Shown: positions 30,914 to 40,401, numbered from the stretch's first letter. The stretch: DNA of 64,000 nucleotides from Brevibacillus gelatini (GCF_003710935.1 NZ_RHHS01000030.1:39724-103723); one strand, 5' to 3'. The notes: generated from the sequence alone by a model not told the origin. Program-made: numbers and translations.

Positions 30914-32542
30914 ATGGCTCAAGAAAAGGCATCCGTTCAATTTGTGAAAGGCGCCGCAATACTCGGGGTTGCCGGTCTTGTCTCCAAGCTGCTTGGCGCA
31001 GTATACCGCATTCCATACCAAAACATTGCCGGAGATATCGGCTTGTACGTATATATGCAAGTATACCCGCTATACACGACGCTCCTGATTCTGGCGACGG
31101 CAGGTTTTCCTATCGCCATTTCCAAAATCGTTTCTGAGCGCATTGCAATCGGTGATGCCCTGGGGGCGCGAAGAGCGTTTCGCGTTGCCAGCATTTCGCT
31201 GGTCGTGCTCGGCCTGTTTTTCTTTTTGCTGCTGTACGGAGGCGCTCCGCTCATCGCCCGGTTTATGGGAGACGAGCATCTGACGACTCCGCTAAGGGCT
31301 GTAGCCTGGTCACTGCCGCTCGTGCCGATGGCAGCGATTTTGCGCGGATATTTTCAGGGACACCAAAACATGATGCCGACCGGAGTATCGCAAGTCATCG
31401 AGCAGCTCATTCGGGTTATTTTCATATTGCTCGCCGCTTTCTGGGCGATGAGCGTTTATCAGGACGCCTATCTCGCAGGGACTGGGGCAGTATTTGCCGC
31501 TTTCCCTGGGGGCGTGGCCGCCATTCTCGTCCTGCTGTGGTACTGGAGAAAAGACAAGCAGGGCGCCCACCTGATCCCCGAGCAGCGGGCGGGAGTAGGA
31601 ACCTGGACCAACCGTCAGGTGCTGCGCAGCCTGTTGATGTACGCTGTTCCGATCTGCATGGGCGCGCTGGTTTTGCCGCTCGTTCCGCTGGTCGACTCCA
31701 TTACCGTCGTCAATATGCTGCAAATAAGCGGCACACCGGAAGATTTGGCCAAGCTGTTGAAAGGGGCATTTGACCGCGGCCAGCCGCTCATCCAGTTTGG
31801 TACGTTCTTCGCGACGTCGCTGTCTTTGGCGCTTGTGCCTGCGATCAGCGAAGCTGTGGCGCAGAGACAGCACCACATGATCGCGAGCCGCTCGGAAATC
31901 GCCATTCGCCTGACGTTTTTGCTGGGACTCCCGGCTTCGTTCGGCCTCGCTTTGCTCGCAGAGCCGGTCAACGTCATGCTCTACGGCGATAAAAACGGAA
32001 CCGAAGCACTCGCCGTACAATCGTTCACGATTATGTTTGCCACACTGAGCATCGCCAGCGCGGGCATCCTGCAAGGGCTGGGGCGCGTCATGCGGCCGGC
32101 GCGCAACCTGTTTATCGGCGTCATGGTCAAGCTTGTCCTCAATCTCGCACTCGTTCCTTTCTGGGGAATCGCGGGTGCCGCCCTGTCTACCGTGATTGCC
32201 TATCTCGTGGCGATGGGGCTGAATGTGCTCGCGGTAAAAAAATACACCGGAGCGCACATTGGGTTGCGCCAGACGGTACACAAGCCGTTTTTGTCTGTCA
32301 TTGTCATGTCGGTGGTCGTTTTGCTCGTAGAATGGGGAGCAACCGCCCTGCTCGGCAAGACAGGGATGTCCGAACGGCTGTATCAGACTTTGGTCGCGCT
32401 GATTTCCGTTGGCACCGGAGCGCTGGTGTACCTGCTGGCCCTGTTGAAGACGGGCGGACTCACGCGCAGCGATATTCACTTTTTGCCAAAAGGAAAGCGA
32501 ATTGCTGGGCTGTTGACACGGTTCCAGCTTCTCCCTAAATAA
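30914..32542 (+). CDS. yabM: MOP-superfamily flippase (SpoVB/YabM-like)
   Basis: Integral membrane protein of 542 residues with about 14 predicted helices, of the polysaccharide-biosynthesis/SpoVB family (MurJ relatives) that move lipid-linked sugars. The N-terminal GAAILGVAGLVSKLLGAVYRIPY pattern (residues 13 on) is family-typical. It lies between spoVT and yabN as yabM does in B. subtilis. ATG 30914 is 13 bases after GAGGAGA, a rather long spacing. A TATAAT lies at 30869-30874 with a poor -35. The transported lipid is unknown. Confidence 0.88.
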   Translation: MAQEKASVQFVKGAAILGVAGLVSKLLGAVYRIPYQNIAGDIGLYVYMQVYPLYTTLLILATAGFPIAISKIVSERIAIGDALGARRAFRVASISLVVLGLFFFLLLYGGAPLIARFMGDEHLTTPLRAVAWSLPLVPMAAILRGYFQGHQNMMPTGVSQVIEQLIRVIFILLAAFWAMSVYQDAYLAGTGAVFAAFPGGVAAILVLLWYWRKDKQGAHLIPEQRAGVGTWTNRQVLRSLLMYAVPICMGALVLPLVPLVDSITVVNMLQISGTPEDLAKLLKGAFDRGQPLIQFGTFFATSLSLALVPAISEAVAQRQHHMIASRSEIAIRLTFLLGLPASFGLALLAEPVNVMLYGDKNGTEALAVQSFTIMFATLSIASAGILQGLGRVMRPARNLFIGVMVKLVLNLALVPFWGIAGAALSTVIAYLVAMGLNVLAVKKYTGAHIGLRQTVHKPFLSVIVMSVVVLLVEWGATALLGKTGMSERLYQTLVALISVGTGALVYLLALLKTGGLTRSDIHFLPKGKRIAGLLTRFQLLPK

Positions 32543-32565
32543 CAGGCATGTCGGAGGCGAAACGA

Positions 32566-34053
32566 TTGGATACGAACAAAAAAACGATTACCGTAGTAGG
32601 GCTGGGCGCAGGCGATCTCGACCAGTTGCCATACGGCATTTATCGGACGCTCAAAGAAGCCAGACAGCTTTATTTGCGGACAAAAGAACATCCTGTAGTA
32701 GCCCAGTTGGCAAGCGAAGGCATCGCGCTGACATCGTTTGACGAGGTGTACGAGCAGCACGACGGCTTTGAAGAAGTGTACGCCGAGATTGTTGAGCGGC
32801 TTTTTGCCAAAGCAGAGGAAGCGGGCAGCATCGTGTACGCTGTTCCCGGACATCCGCTGGTGGCAGAGCGCACGGTTCAGCTTTTGCTTGCGCAAGGTCC
32901 GAAGCGCGGGGTGCAGATTGAGATTGGCGGCGGACAGAGCTTTATCGATCCGCTTTTTGCCCGCCTGCAAATCGACCCGATTGAAGGCTTTTCCCTGCTC
33001 GACGGAACTGCGCTGGCTGCCCATCAAGTGTCGCCGGGCCTGCACACGATTATCGCCCAGGTGTACGACGCTTTTGTCGCCTCTGACGTGAAGCTGACCT
33101 TGATGGAAGTGCTGCCGGATGATTACGTGGTGACAGTGGCGACAGCAGTAGGGGTAGCGGGACAAGAGCGCATCGAGAGCGTGCCGCTGTACGAGCTGGA
33201 TCGAATCGAGCATTTTGGCAATTTGTCGTTGGTGTACGTTCCGCCGACTACGGACCAGACGGTATTGTACCGCCAGTTTTCCTATTTAAAAGAAATCGTC
33301 GCGATTTTGCGCAGCCCGGACGGCTGCCCGTGGGATCGTGAGCAGACGCATCAGAGCATTCGCAAAAACCTGATCGAAGAAACGTACGAAGTGCTGGAGA
33401 CAATCGACGACGAAGATCCGGAGGCAATGTGCGAGGAACTGGGCGATCTATTGATGCAAATCATGCTGCATTCGCAAATGGCCGCAGAGGACGGGTATTT
33501 TACCGTCGACGATGTGGTTGCGGCCTTGAATGAAAAGCTGGTTCGCCGCCATCCGCACGTATTCGGGGAAAAGAATGCGAACGATTCGGAGGAAGCACTG
33601 GCGAACTGGCAGGAGATCAAGGCCCAGGAAAAAGCGGCAAAAGGCATTGACGTAGCCGCCGCGTCCAGGCTGTCAGGCATTCCGCGCGACCTCCCTGCCC
33701 TGATGTACGCCTACAAGCTCCAGAAAAAAGCGGCAGAGGTCGGCTTTGACTGGGACGATATTGCGGACGTCTACAAAAAGGTAGAAGAGGAATACCGCGA
33801 GCTGCGGGAGGCTTCCGCAGAAGAACGCGCGGGCGAATTGGGCGATCTGCTCTTTGCCGTCGTCAATCTGGCCCGTTTCCTCAAGCTTGATCCGGAGGAA
33901 GCGCTGGCCTTGACGAACAACAAGTTCAAAAAACGCTTTGCCTATATTGAACGCAAGCTGCAAGAGGCGGGTCGCACGTTTGAGCAGACAGACCTGCAGG
34001 AAATGGACAAATGGTGGGAGGAAGCCAAACACCAGACAAAAGGGAGAGAGTAA
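32566..34053 (+). CDS. yabN: Tetrapyrrole methylase-MazG fusion (YabN)
   Basis: Two domains: an N-terminal SAM-dependent tetrapyrrole-methylase-like domain (about 1-215; VVGLGAGDLDQLPYG, YAVPGHPLVAERT) and a duplicated MazG nucleotide pyrophosphohydrolase (about 225-490; the motifs CPWDREQTHQSI, EETYEVLE and EELGDLL hold the metal ligands). The frame opens at ATG 32548, but GGAGG sits inside it and is 8 bases from TTG 32566, which is therefore preferred. yabO starts 3 bases after the stop. Confidence 0.92.
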   Translation: MDTNKKTITVVGLGAGDLDQLPYGIYRTLKEARQLYLRTKEHPVVAQLASEGIALTSFDEVYEQHDGFEEVYAEIVERLFAKAEEAGSIVYAVPGHPLVAERTVQLLLAQGPKRGVQIEIGGGQSFIDPLFARLQIDPIEGFSLLDGTALAAHQVSPGLHTIIAQVYDAFVASDVKLTLMEVLPDDYVVTVATAVGVAGQERIESVPLYELDRIEHFGNLSLVYVPPTTDQTVLYRQFSYLKEIVAILRSPDGCPWDREQTHQSIRKNLIEETYEVLETIDDEDPEAMCEELGDLLMQIMLHSQMAAEDGYFTVDDVVAALNEKLVRRHPHVFGEKNANDSEEALANWQEIKAQEKAAKGIDVAAASRLSGIPRDLPALMYAYKLQKKAAEVGFDWDDIADVYKKVEEEYRELREASAEERAGELGDLLFAVVNLARFLKLDPEEALALTNNKFKKRFAYIERKLQEAGRTFEQTDLQEMDKWWEEAKHQTKGRE

Positions 34054-34055
34054 GG

Positions 34056-34352
34056 ATGAGACTGGATAAATATTTGAAAGTATCCCGCCTGATTAAGCGC
34101 CGCACACTCGCCAAAGAAGTGTGCGACAAAGCCCGGGTAGAAATCAACGACCGTCCGGCCAAAGCGTCCAGCAACGTCAAAATCGGCGACAAGCTGGCGA
34201 TCCGCTTCGGACAGAAGATCGTCACCGTCAAAGTCGAGGACATCAAGGAAAACCCGCGCAAAGAAGAAGCGGCTTCGCTCTACACCGTCATCGGCGAAGT
34301 GCCTGTACCGCGTGACGAGAAGGAAGAAGACGCTTATCTCAAAGGACAGTAA
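34056..34352 (+). CDS. yabO: S4-domain ribosome quality-control protein RqcP (YabO)
   Basis: 98-residue S4 RNA-binding protein (MRLDKYLKVSRLIKRRTLAK), Hsp15-like. In B. subtilis RqcP works with RqcH in adding alanine tails to peptides on obstructed 50S subunits. ATG 34056 follows GGGAGAGAGTAAGG. In B. subtilis yabP is next; here 6 kb intervenes. Confidence 0.93.
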   Translation: MRLDKYLKVSRLIKRRTLAKEVCDKARVEINDRPAKASSNVKIGDKLAIRFGQKIVTVKVEDIKENPRKEEAASLYTVIGEVPVPRDEKEEDAYLKGQ

Positions 34353-34761
34353 CAGTGTAATTGTCGTCGTGCAGACTGCCGTTTGGGGCAGTTGGGCTAT
34401 CGACGGATCGACAAATGGGAGGGAGGGCTGTCGCCCCCAGAGAGCATGACAGCGAGTTCCCTCTAAAGGGTCAAGGGTCTCCCTGAAAATGGGAGACCCT
34501 TTCTTCACTCTCATTGCGCTGACTAATTGTAGTCCTGCACAGCCATATTATATGCAAAAGCTAAAAAACGATTCAGAAAAGACCGGAGAACAACTGAAGC
34601 CTGCTCTAATTAAAGAGCAGGCTTCCTTCACATTCTTCTTAGCTGAGCATAAAGCTCCTTCACGTTCATCCATGTTACTTTAAGTAATTCCTGAAATAAG
34701 GATACCATAGCTAGTACTTAACAGCAACAAGATATAATTTACCATTTTGCATAGAATAAAG
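34353..34761. other. A+T-rich intergenic start of the accessory island
   Basis: No gene supported. It holds two hairpins: AAGGGTCTCCC / GGGAGACCCTT at 34473-34505 (terminator of yabN-yabO) and GAAGCCTGCTCT / AGAGCAGGCTTC at 34596-34625. A third stem AAAGTCAAGTC / GACCTGACTTT at 34758-34786 covers the 3' end of the next gene. Base composition drops visibly from about 34500. Confidence 0.5.
34473..34505 (+). terminator. Intrinsic terminator after yabO
   Basis: Perfect AAGGGTCTCCC / GGGAGACCCTT hairpin with a T-rich tail. It ends the yabM-yabN-yabO run. Confidence 0.85.
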
Positions 34762-35292
34762 TCAAGTCCAAAGACCTGACTTTTTCATTGCTGCGTTTAT
34801 TTTATCAAGTTCATATCCCTTAATATTGCCGACCGTTGAAAAATCAAATCGCTGGATGCTGATTGGCATTGAGTTTAAGACATTAACCCAACGTCTTAAT
34901 TTCTTAAAGTTATAAACTCGATCAATTTCAACGTAAATGCCACTTGCCAACTGATCGGGAGTAGGCTCCTGCGTAGAGAGGGGGACTACAATAGCTGTAT
35001 TGCCTCCTTTTCTTAAGACAATTCCAGGATGCTTCCCACCTAGCTCTTCATCAATATTATACCCAAAATGAATCCAATACACGTCACCGCGTTTTATTTT
35101 AATGCCTTCAGGTATTGTAAATGCTTTTTCATTCAATACAATACCGGTTTTTCGATTGACCCAATCAAGGTAGTCACAGGCTAGATCATATTCTTTTCCA
35201 GTAGTAGTTTCCTTTGCTTTATAGAATTCGTCCAAGGCATCTTTCGCTTGTTGCAAACGTGTATTTAATTCCCCCTGATTTGTCTCACTCAT
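34762..35292 (-). CDS. MazF/PemK-like toxin-fold protein, no partner seen
   Basis: Residues about 67-176 resemble PemK/MazF endoribonucleases: IKRGDVYWIHFG, then GGKHPGIVLRKGG, then AIVVPLSTQ. The usual arginine in RRGDI is kept one residue off (KRGD), and RP becomes HP. An N-terminal extension of about 65 residues is helical and charged. No antitoxin-sized gene lies on either side. The gene is A+T-rich, opposite in direction to its neighbours and inside an island, all signs of transfer. Start ATG behind GGGGGAAT. Toxin activity is not shown. Confidence 0.72.
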   Translation of the reverse strand: MSETNQGELNTRLQQAKDALDEFYKAKETTTGKEYDLACDYLDWVNRKTGIVLNEKAFTIPEGIKIKRGDVYWIHFGYNIDEELGGKHPGIVLRKGGNTAIVVPLSTQEPTPDQLASGIYVEIDRVYNFKKLRRWVNVLNSMPISIQRFDFSTVGNIKGYELDKINAAMKKSGLWT

Positions 35293-35390
35293 TTTAATTC
35301 CCCCATTGCGACTTTCTTTGCTTTCTCTCGCTTTTTAACGATAAGTGTGATTAACGGCGATGCCTGGAAAAGAATGTTGTCTATATTGTT

Positions 35391-35576
35391 GGTTTCTCGC
35401 ACACAGCTTGATAGTTACGACGAGCATCTAACTGGTCTTCTGTTTGCAGGGCTCCCAAAACATTAATTCGTGGTATGTTACGCCTCGTCCATCTCTTTTG
35501 ATAAATGGAGTTTATCACGAAGCAAAATGCACTGTAAAATGCGAAGTTATGCAACGGAATGCGTAAACAATTGCGC
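35391..35576 (-). pseudogene. Probable IS630-type transposase fragment
   Basis: An open minus-strand frame of about 60 codons without a start. It encodes a stretch ending in PRINVLGALQTEDQL and then NYQAVCEKPTI before a TAG stop. R-x-NVLGAL followed by a VCE-like element is a feature of many IS630-family DDE transposases. Both ends are missing and no terminal repeats were found. Recognition rests on memory of the family. Confidence 0.35.
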
Positions 35577-35659
35577 TAATACTCGTGTGAAGTTGCTGAA
35601 TGATTCGCTGGAATTATATTTTAATCAGACGTAAATGAGACAAATAACAACACAAAATC

Positions 35660-35696
35660 GAGGTGTGTTCCCGACATATAATGGGATACACCTTTT
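35660..35696 (+). terminator. Hairpin with T run in the island
   Basis: AGGTGTGTTCCC / GGGATACACCT imperfect stem followed by TTTTTATT; it may end a former transcript. The rest of 35577-35850 shows no gene; TATAAT at 35816-35821 may be the -10 box of the next gene. Confidence 0.4.
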
Positions 35697-35851
35697 TATT
35701 GCCCATTCTCCTTCGGTTAACCAAAGTGTAGCTTCTGATTCTGCTGACGGTCGACAACTTGTCCATTTTCACTAACAGTCTAAAAACCCCAGGACGCTTT
35801 TGCCCATAAGCAGGATATAATGAGAGTACATCAAGGCAAGTAAGAAGGGAT

Positions 35852-38002
35852 GTGGTGCAGGTGGAACAAAAAGCTGTTCAGACGGGATACTTTTTGGCCA
35901 TTTCGCTTTTGCTTTCAGCTTTGTTCTACTTTTTTGCCTCCAACTGGCCTGTAATGGACAGATGGGAGAAAATTGGCGTCAGTGCCGCGGTATTGGCTCT
36001 TTTTTATCTGTTTTCGTATGCCGCATCCATCGTGCTTACGCGTCACTCGTTTCTCAGCAACTGGCTGCTGGTGGCCGGAGGGCTGGCATTCGGTCTGTGC
36101 GTCGCTTTGCTGGGGCAAATCTACAACTCCCACGCCGATAGCTACATGCTGTTTGTGGTCTGGCTCATCCCGAATTTGCTTTTTGCCATTTTCACGCGCT
36201 ACCAGCCGTTTTATGTTATCAGCTACGTCCTTGCGCACCTGGCGCTCGGCTTTTTCCTCCATCCCTCCGTCGTGCACGTGACCCGCGAGGAAGAGTGGTG
36301 GTACATGGTTTACTGGCTGATCGCGCTTGGCAACATCGTGCTGTTTTACTTGACCGCCACACAGAAGCTGCGGTCTGGGCCCATTTACTATTTGTCCTTT
36401 CTCGTTTTTTCCGTCAGCTTGTTCTTGTCCGCGTTCGCTGATGTGTACGGAGCGCTGCCGGAAATGCTGTACCTGCTCATGGGGGCGCTTCTGTTTTTCG
36501 CCTTTCTGAAATGGCTGCCCAATCGCGGCATGCTGATTGTCACGGCTGCCTTGCTTGCGCTGTTTGTGCTCGCGAAGTTTTTCCGGATGATGCTGGAGCA
36601 TTACTCCGAAGGCTTTTTCCTCCTTGCGCTCTTGGCGGCTGCGGGCCTCGTCTGGGGAGCGGTTGTCGGCATCAATTGGCTGCGCAAGGAATCGGCCCAT
36701 CATAAAAGCAAATGGGTGCAGTTTTTCCAGGAGGCCTTTACGGTACTTGTGACGACGGTCGCGGCATCCATCGGAGCGATCTCGTTGACCGGATTGCTGG
36801 TACTTATTTTCGATATGGAGGAACCGGTCCTCTACGTTATTTTCTTTCTGTCTCTGATCGGGTTTGTCGGCCCTGTCCTCTTCATGAAAAAGATGGATTC
36901 GACGGTGCGCTACACGTTGCTCACCATGGGCTACATGCTTGGAGCCGCTTCTTCGTTGTTTTTGGAACAGTATTACTGGATATTGTTCCTTGCCGCTTTG
37001 CTTTACGTATGGAAGGCAGTAACAAGCATTCCGGCGCGGCTGTTGACCCAGTTGGCCTTTTTGCTGGTGCTGTTTTTCAAACTGACGGACTTGCATGTGC
37101 CGGAAACAACGGTGTTGCTGATCGTGTTTGTGTTTCAAATGGCGATGTACTACGTCAAACGTTTGCCTGTTGTCTTGCAGAACAGCTCTCTCGTCTATGC
37201 CCTGCTTGCGCTGATTGCCTTGACAGAGACACATTTTGATTCACTTGCCGCGAATTTGCTGGCGAATCTCGGGTTTTTTGCCTTCACTACCTGCTTGCTG
37301 TACCAGACCTTGCGCCAAAAAGGCAAGAGCGTTTTCGGGATCGTTCTCGCCTTCTGGTTTGCCTTCCTGCTGATGAAATACTACGACCTGCTGTGGAGCT
37401 TGCTGCACAAGTCGCTTAGCCTCTTCCTTCTGAGCGTGGTGTTTTTTGCAGTCAGCTACTGGCTGGAGCGGCGGATGCAAGGAGAGTGGGCTGTACCGAC
37501 GCCAGCCGTATTTACCCGTCGGCGGGTGATCCTGGTGCTGATTATTTTGCTGCAATTTCTCTTGACTGGCTACCAGGTGTACAGCAGCGAGTCGATTTTG
37601 TCCAAAGGCGCGACTATCAAGCTGGAGCTGGTTCCCGTTGATCCGCGCTCGCTTATGCAGGGCGATTACGTCAGGATCGGCTACACGATTTCGACATTGG
37701 AAGGCGAAGATTTTTCTTCTGGAGAAAAAATTCGCGTGGTGCTGCGAAAGCAAAGCGATAACGTGTACGACTACGCCGGCTACTACGAAACGGCAGGAAA
37801 ATGGAACAAACCGTATACGGCTGAACCGACTGATGTCATCATCAACGGGAAGACTGTCGGGGGAAGCCAGGTCGAGTACGGGATCGAGAGCTACTTCGTC
37901 CCGGAAGGAACCGGCCTCGTCGTAGAGCGAAATGCGAAGTTTGCCACGATCAAAGTCGGGGCCAACGGAGACGCTTTGCTGGAAAGCCTGTCGCCGAAAT
38001 AA
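35852..38002 (+). CDS. DUF2157 and GDYXXLXY-domain membrane protein
   Basis: A 716-residue polytopic protein with about 16 hydrophobic segments between residues 10 and 560. The N-terminal part has the DUF2157 pattern, and the soluble C-terminal domain (about 580-716) carries the signature GDYVRIGYTI of the GDYXXLXY family. Function unknown; such proteins are found in scattered bacteria. GTG codons at 35852, 35855 and 35861 compete behind GAAGGGA. G+C matches the core genome, unlike the preceding MazF-like gene. Confidence 0.8.
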   Translation: MVQVEQKAVQTGYFLAISLLLSALFYFFASNWPVMDRWEKIGVSAAVLALFYLFSYAASIVLTRHSFLSNWLLVAGGLAFGLCVALLGQIYNSHADSYMLFVVWLIPNLLFAIFTRYQPFYVISYVLAHLALGFFLHPSVVHVTREEEWWYMVYWLIALGNIVLFYLTATQKLRSGPIYYLSFLVFSVSLFLSAFADVYGALPEMLYLLMGALLFFAFLKWLPNRGMLIVTAALLALFVLAKFFRMMLEHYSEGFFLLALLAAAGLVWGAVVGINWLRKESAHHKSKWVQFFQEAFTVLVTTVAASIGAISLTGLLVLIFDMEEPVLYVIFFLSLIGFVGPVLFMKKMDSTVRYTLLTMGYMLGAASSLFLEQYYWILFLAALLYVWKAVTSIPARLLTQLAFLLVLFFKLTDLHVPETTVLLIVFVFQMAMYYVKRLPVVLQNSSLVYALLALIALTETHFDSLAANLLANLGFFAFTTCLLYQTLRQKGKSVFGIVLAFWFAFLLMKYYDLLWSLLHKSLSLFLLSVVFFAVSYWLERRMQGEWAVPTPAVFTRRRVILVLIILLQFLLTGYQVYSSESILSKGATIKLELVPVDPRSLMQGDYVRIGYTISTLEGEDFSSGEKIRVVLRKQSDNVYDYAGYYETAGKWNKPYTAEPTDVIINGKTVGGSQVEYGIESYFVPEGTGLVVERNAKFATIKVGANGDALLESLSPK

Positions 38003-38023
38003 AATGATAAACCGAACAAACGC

Positions 38024-38060
38024 AAAAAGCTGTCCGACAACATCATCGGGCAGCTTTTTT
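38024..38060 (+). terminator. Intrinsic terminator after the DUF2157 gene
   Basis: AAAAAGCTGTCCG / CGGGCAGCTTTTTT hairpin. Confidence 0.85.
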
Positions 38061-38269
38061 GCGTGTATATAACGGTTGGCAATACCGTTCGTTACCAGTC
38101 TGTAACCCTTTCTTGCCGAACTTTTCCTATCATAGAGAGAATGACAGCACATATTATCACCATGTGCTTGCAGGCCGCTTGCGGTCACATCCATATTGGA
38201 AAAACGGCGAGCTGTTCGCCCACCTGAAACGATCAGGAAAGTTTTTCACAGGAGAAGGAGGCGTTACCG

Positions 38270-40297
38270 TTGAACAAAAGCGCGAAGAAAGGTATCTCTG
38301 TCCTGCTGGCGACTACGGTGCTAACAAGTCCATTTGTGATGGAGCCAAAAGCCGCTCAAGCTCTTTCCATTGAAGAGGTTTCGGCAGACGATACAGATGT
38401 TGATGAAGAAACGGAATATACGATTGAGTTTGAAATCAACAAGGAACTGACGTCAGGAGACCTCATCTACGTCCGTTTCCCTTCTGACTTTACGGTCGAC
38501 AAGAAACTGAAAAAATCCGACGTATCCGTCAAGGATGATGGCGACAAGGTCACGATTGACGGTGTGTCGGTCAGCAAAAATGTGGTGGAAATCGAGATCG
38601 GGGAACGCATCAAAAAAGGCTCCGTTGTCACCGTGACGATCGACAACATCACCAACCCCGAAGACAAGGGAAGCTATTCGATTGAAGTCAAGACGAGCAG
38701 CGAAACCACGTACAAGAGCAAAAAAATCTCCATCGGAAAATCGTCGTCCAGCAGTAGCAGCAAGGGAGACTTCGAAGCCTCGCACAGCAACAAAAATGCA
38801 GAAGAAAGCATTTCCCTGACGCTGGGCAAATTCACACTGTCGTCGAAAAGCAGCAAGCTGAAAGAAGGCAAGTACATTTACGTTGATTTCCCAACGAAAG
38901 ACATGCTGCCGAAAAGCATCAGCAAGTCGGATGTGAAAGTGAACGGCTACAAAGCCGATTACGTCTCGATCATCGACAGCGACACGATTCGCATCGAAAT
39001 TCCGAGCGGCGCAGACGGCGACAACTACATCAAGCTGGAATTCAGCTCGTCTGCCGGAATCGTCAACCCGTCCACTCCCGGCAAGTCCTACTACTACACC
39101 GTCGAGTATGACAACAAGGAGTACAAATCCAAAAATATAGAAATTACAGGCGCAAGCAGCACACCGTTCTCCGTCTCCTTGTCCGACAATTCGGCAGGGG
39201 CGAGAGCCAGCTACACGTTTGACATTGATCTGACGTCCAAGCTGTACAGCAATACAGAAATCGAGGTAGAGTTTCCTGAGTGGGGAATGGTTCCGCCTGT
39301 ACTCTCCAGCTCTAACGTAACCGTCAACGGCAGTCAGGTGACGGGACTGAGCGCGAACGGGAACAAGGTGTATTTCCGCACGCCCAGCAATTTTTCCAGC
39401 ACAAACCGCCTGACCATCAAATTTGCGTACGAAGGCTACCTGACCAATCCGAAATCGTCCGGAAGCTATAACATTACGGCCAAAATCGACAACAAAACGT
39501 ACAAGTCCAAAGATTTCCAAATCATCAACGCGCCGGCACCTGTCGCGGTAGACAATACATTGGCTACAATCGGACTGACCCGAGCGACCGCTGCGACCCC
39601 GTCAGGCTTGCAGGTCGGCATCAAAGGACTCGGTGCGCCCATCACCCGCAATCAGGGCTTCATTGAAATCGTGTTCCCGGTCGGATTCCGTGTACCGGCC
39701 TACGTGCCAGCAAATACCGTAACGGTAAACGGCGTAGCCGCAAACTACGTTGGAGCGCGCGGGCAAAACCTGATTATCGTGCCTTCGACGGACATCCCGG
39801 CAAGATCGGCGGTACAGGTCAATATCGCGGAGACAGCGGGGATTGTCAATCCGGCCACTCCGGGCGTTTACAGCATCGGCGTCTACACCTCCGAAGAAAA
39901 AGGCTTGCTCTTCGCGCGTCCGGCCAATGTGGTCGCTTTGAATGGCGTAAGCTTCAAGGTGAATGTTGCGTCGTTTACCAAGTCAGGCAAAACGACTGGT
40001 CTGGCTGTAGCCCCTTACACAGTCAACGGGCACACGCTCATCCCGACCACGTTCTTCCGCGACGCACTCGGATTTTCGATCAGCTATACGAAAACAACCG
40101 CCAAAGTCACAAGCGGCAAAACCGTGATGCAGTTCAAGGTCGGTTCCAACATCATGAACGTCAACGGACAAAACGTCACCTTGCCGACAGCCGTCCAGTT
40201 GAAAAACAACATCCCGACCTTGCCGCTCAAAGCGATTGCAGATCGCACCGGCTACAAAATCATCTACGTAAATGGAAATTACACCATGTACAAATAA
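38270..40297 (+). CDS. Secreted repeat surface protein with a C-terminal copper-amine-oxidase-N-type domain
   Basis: 675 residues. Signal peptide about 1-32. Four divergent beta-rich repeats of about 120 residues follow (about 34-155, 176-293, 297-419, 430-556). Each ends in a pattern like NPxxxGxYxxxV, and the first three then have YKSK; repeats 1 and 2 are joined by a serine run at 158-164. The last about 110 residues look like the copper amine oxidase N-terminal (stalk) domain common on Bacilli surface proteins (HTLIPTTFFRDALGF, PLKAIADRTGY). No SLH or sortase motif. Start is TTG 38270, 8 bases after GGAGG. Probably cell-wall associated; ligand unknown. Confidence 0.85.
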   Translation: MNKSAKKGISVLLATTVLTSPFVMEPKAAQALSIEEVSADDTDVDEETEYTIEFEINKELTSGDLIYVRFPSDFTVDKKLKKSDVSVKDDGDKVTIDGVSVSKNVVEIEIGERIKKGSVVTVTIDNITNPEDKGSYSIEVKTSSETTYKSKKISIGKSSSSSSSKGDFEASHSNKNAEESISLTLGKFTLSSKSSKLKEGKYIYVDFPTKDMLPKSISKSDVKVNGYKADYVSIIDSDTIRIEIPSGADGDNYIKLEFSSSAGIVNPSTPGKSYYYTVEYDNKEYKSKNIEITGASSTPFSVSLSDNSAGARASYTFDIDLTSKLYSNTEIEVEFPEWGMVPPVLSSSNVTVNGSQVTGLSANGNKVYFRTPSNFSSTNRLTIKFAYEGYLTNPKSSGSYNITAKIDNKTYKSKDFQIINAPAPVAVDNTLATIGLTRATAATPSGLQVGIKGLGAPITRNQGFIEIVFPVGFRVPAYVPANTVTVNGVAANYVGARGQNLIIVPSTDIPARSAVQVNIAETAGIVNPATPGVYSIGVYTSEEKGLLFARPANVVALNGVSFKVNVASFTKSGKTTGLAVAPYTVNGHTLIPTTFFRDALGFSISYTKTTAKVTSGKTVMQFKVGSNIMNVNGQNVTLPTAVQLKNNIPTLPLKAIADRTGYKIIYVNGNYTMYK

Positions 40298-40314
40298 GCT
40301 TTTGGCAGAAGTAC

Positions 40315-40339
40315 CCCCGCATTCGTGCGGGGTTTTTTT
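40315..40339 (+). terminator. Intrinsic terminator after the surface protein gene
   Basis: CCCCGCA-TTCG-TGCGGGG tetraloop hairpin and seven T residues. Confidence 0.95.
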
Positions 40340-40401
40340 GTTCTAAACGGACATCCCCCTCCATACGATAGTACAAGAAGGGCACGTTAGGAGGAGTTAT
40401 C

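Noticed and set aside
34489..34683. Short plus-strand frame downstream of yabO
   Set aside because: Starts in a terminator hairpin and covers a second hairpin; no coding signal.
34620..34725. Minus-strand 26-codon frame ending in LYAQLRRM
   Set aside because: Reads like a protein tail and may be a remnant, but too short to assign and no family recognised.
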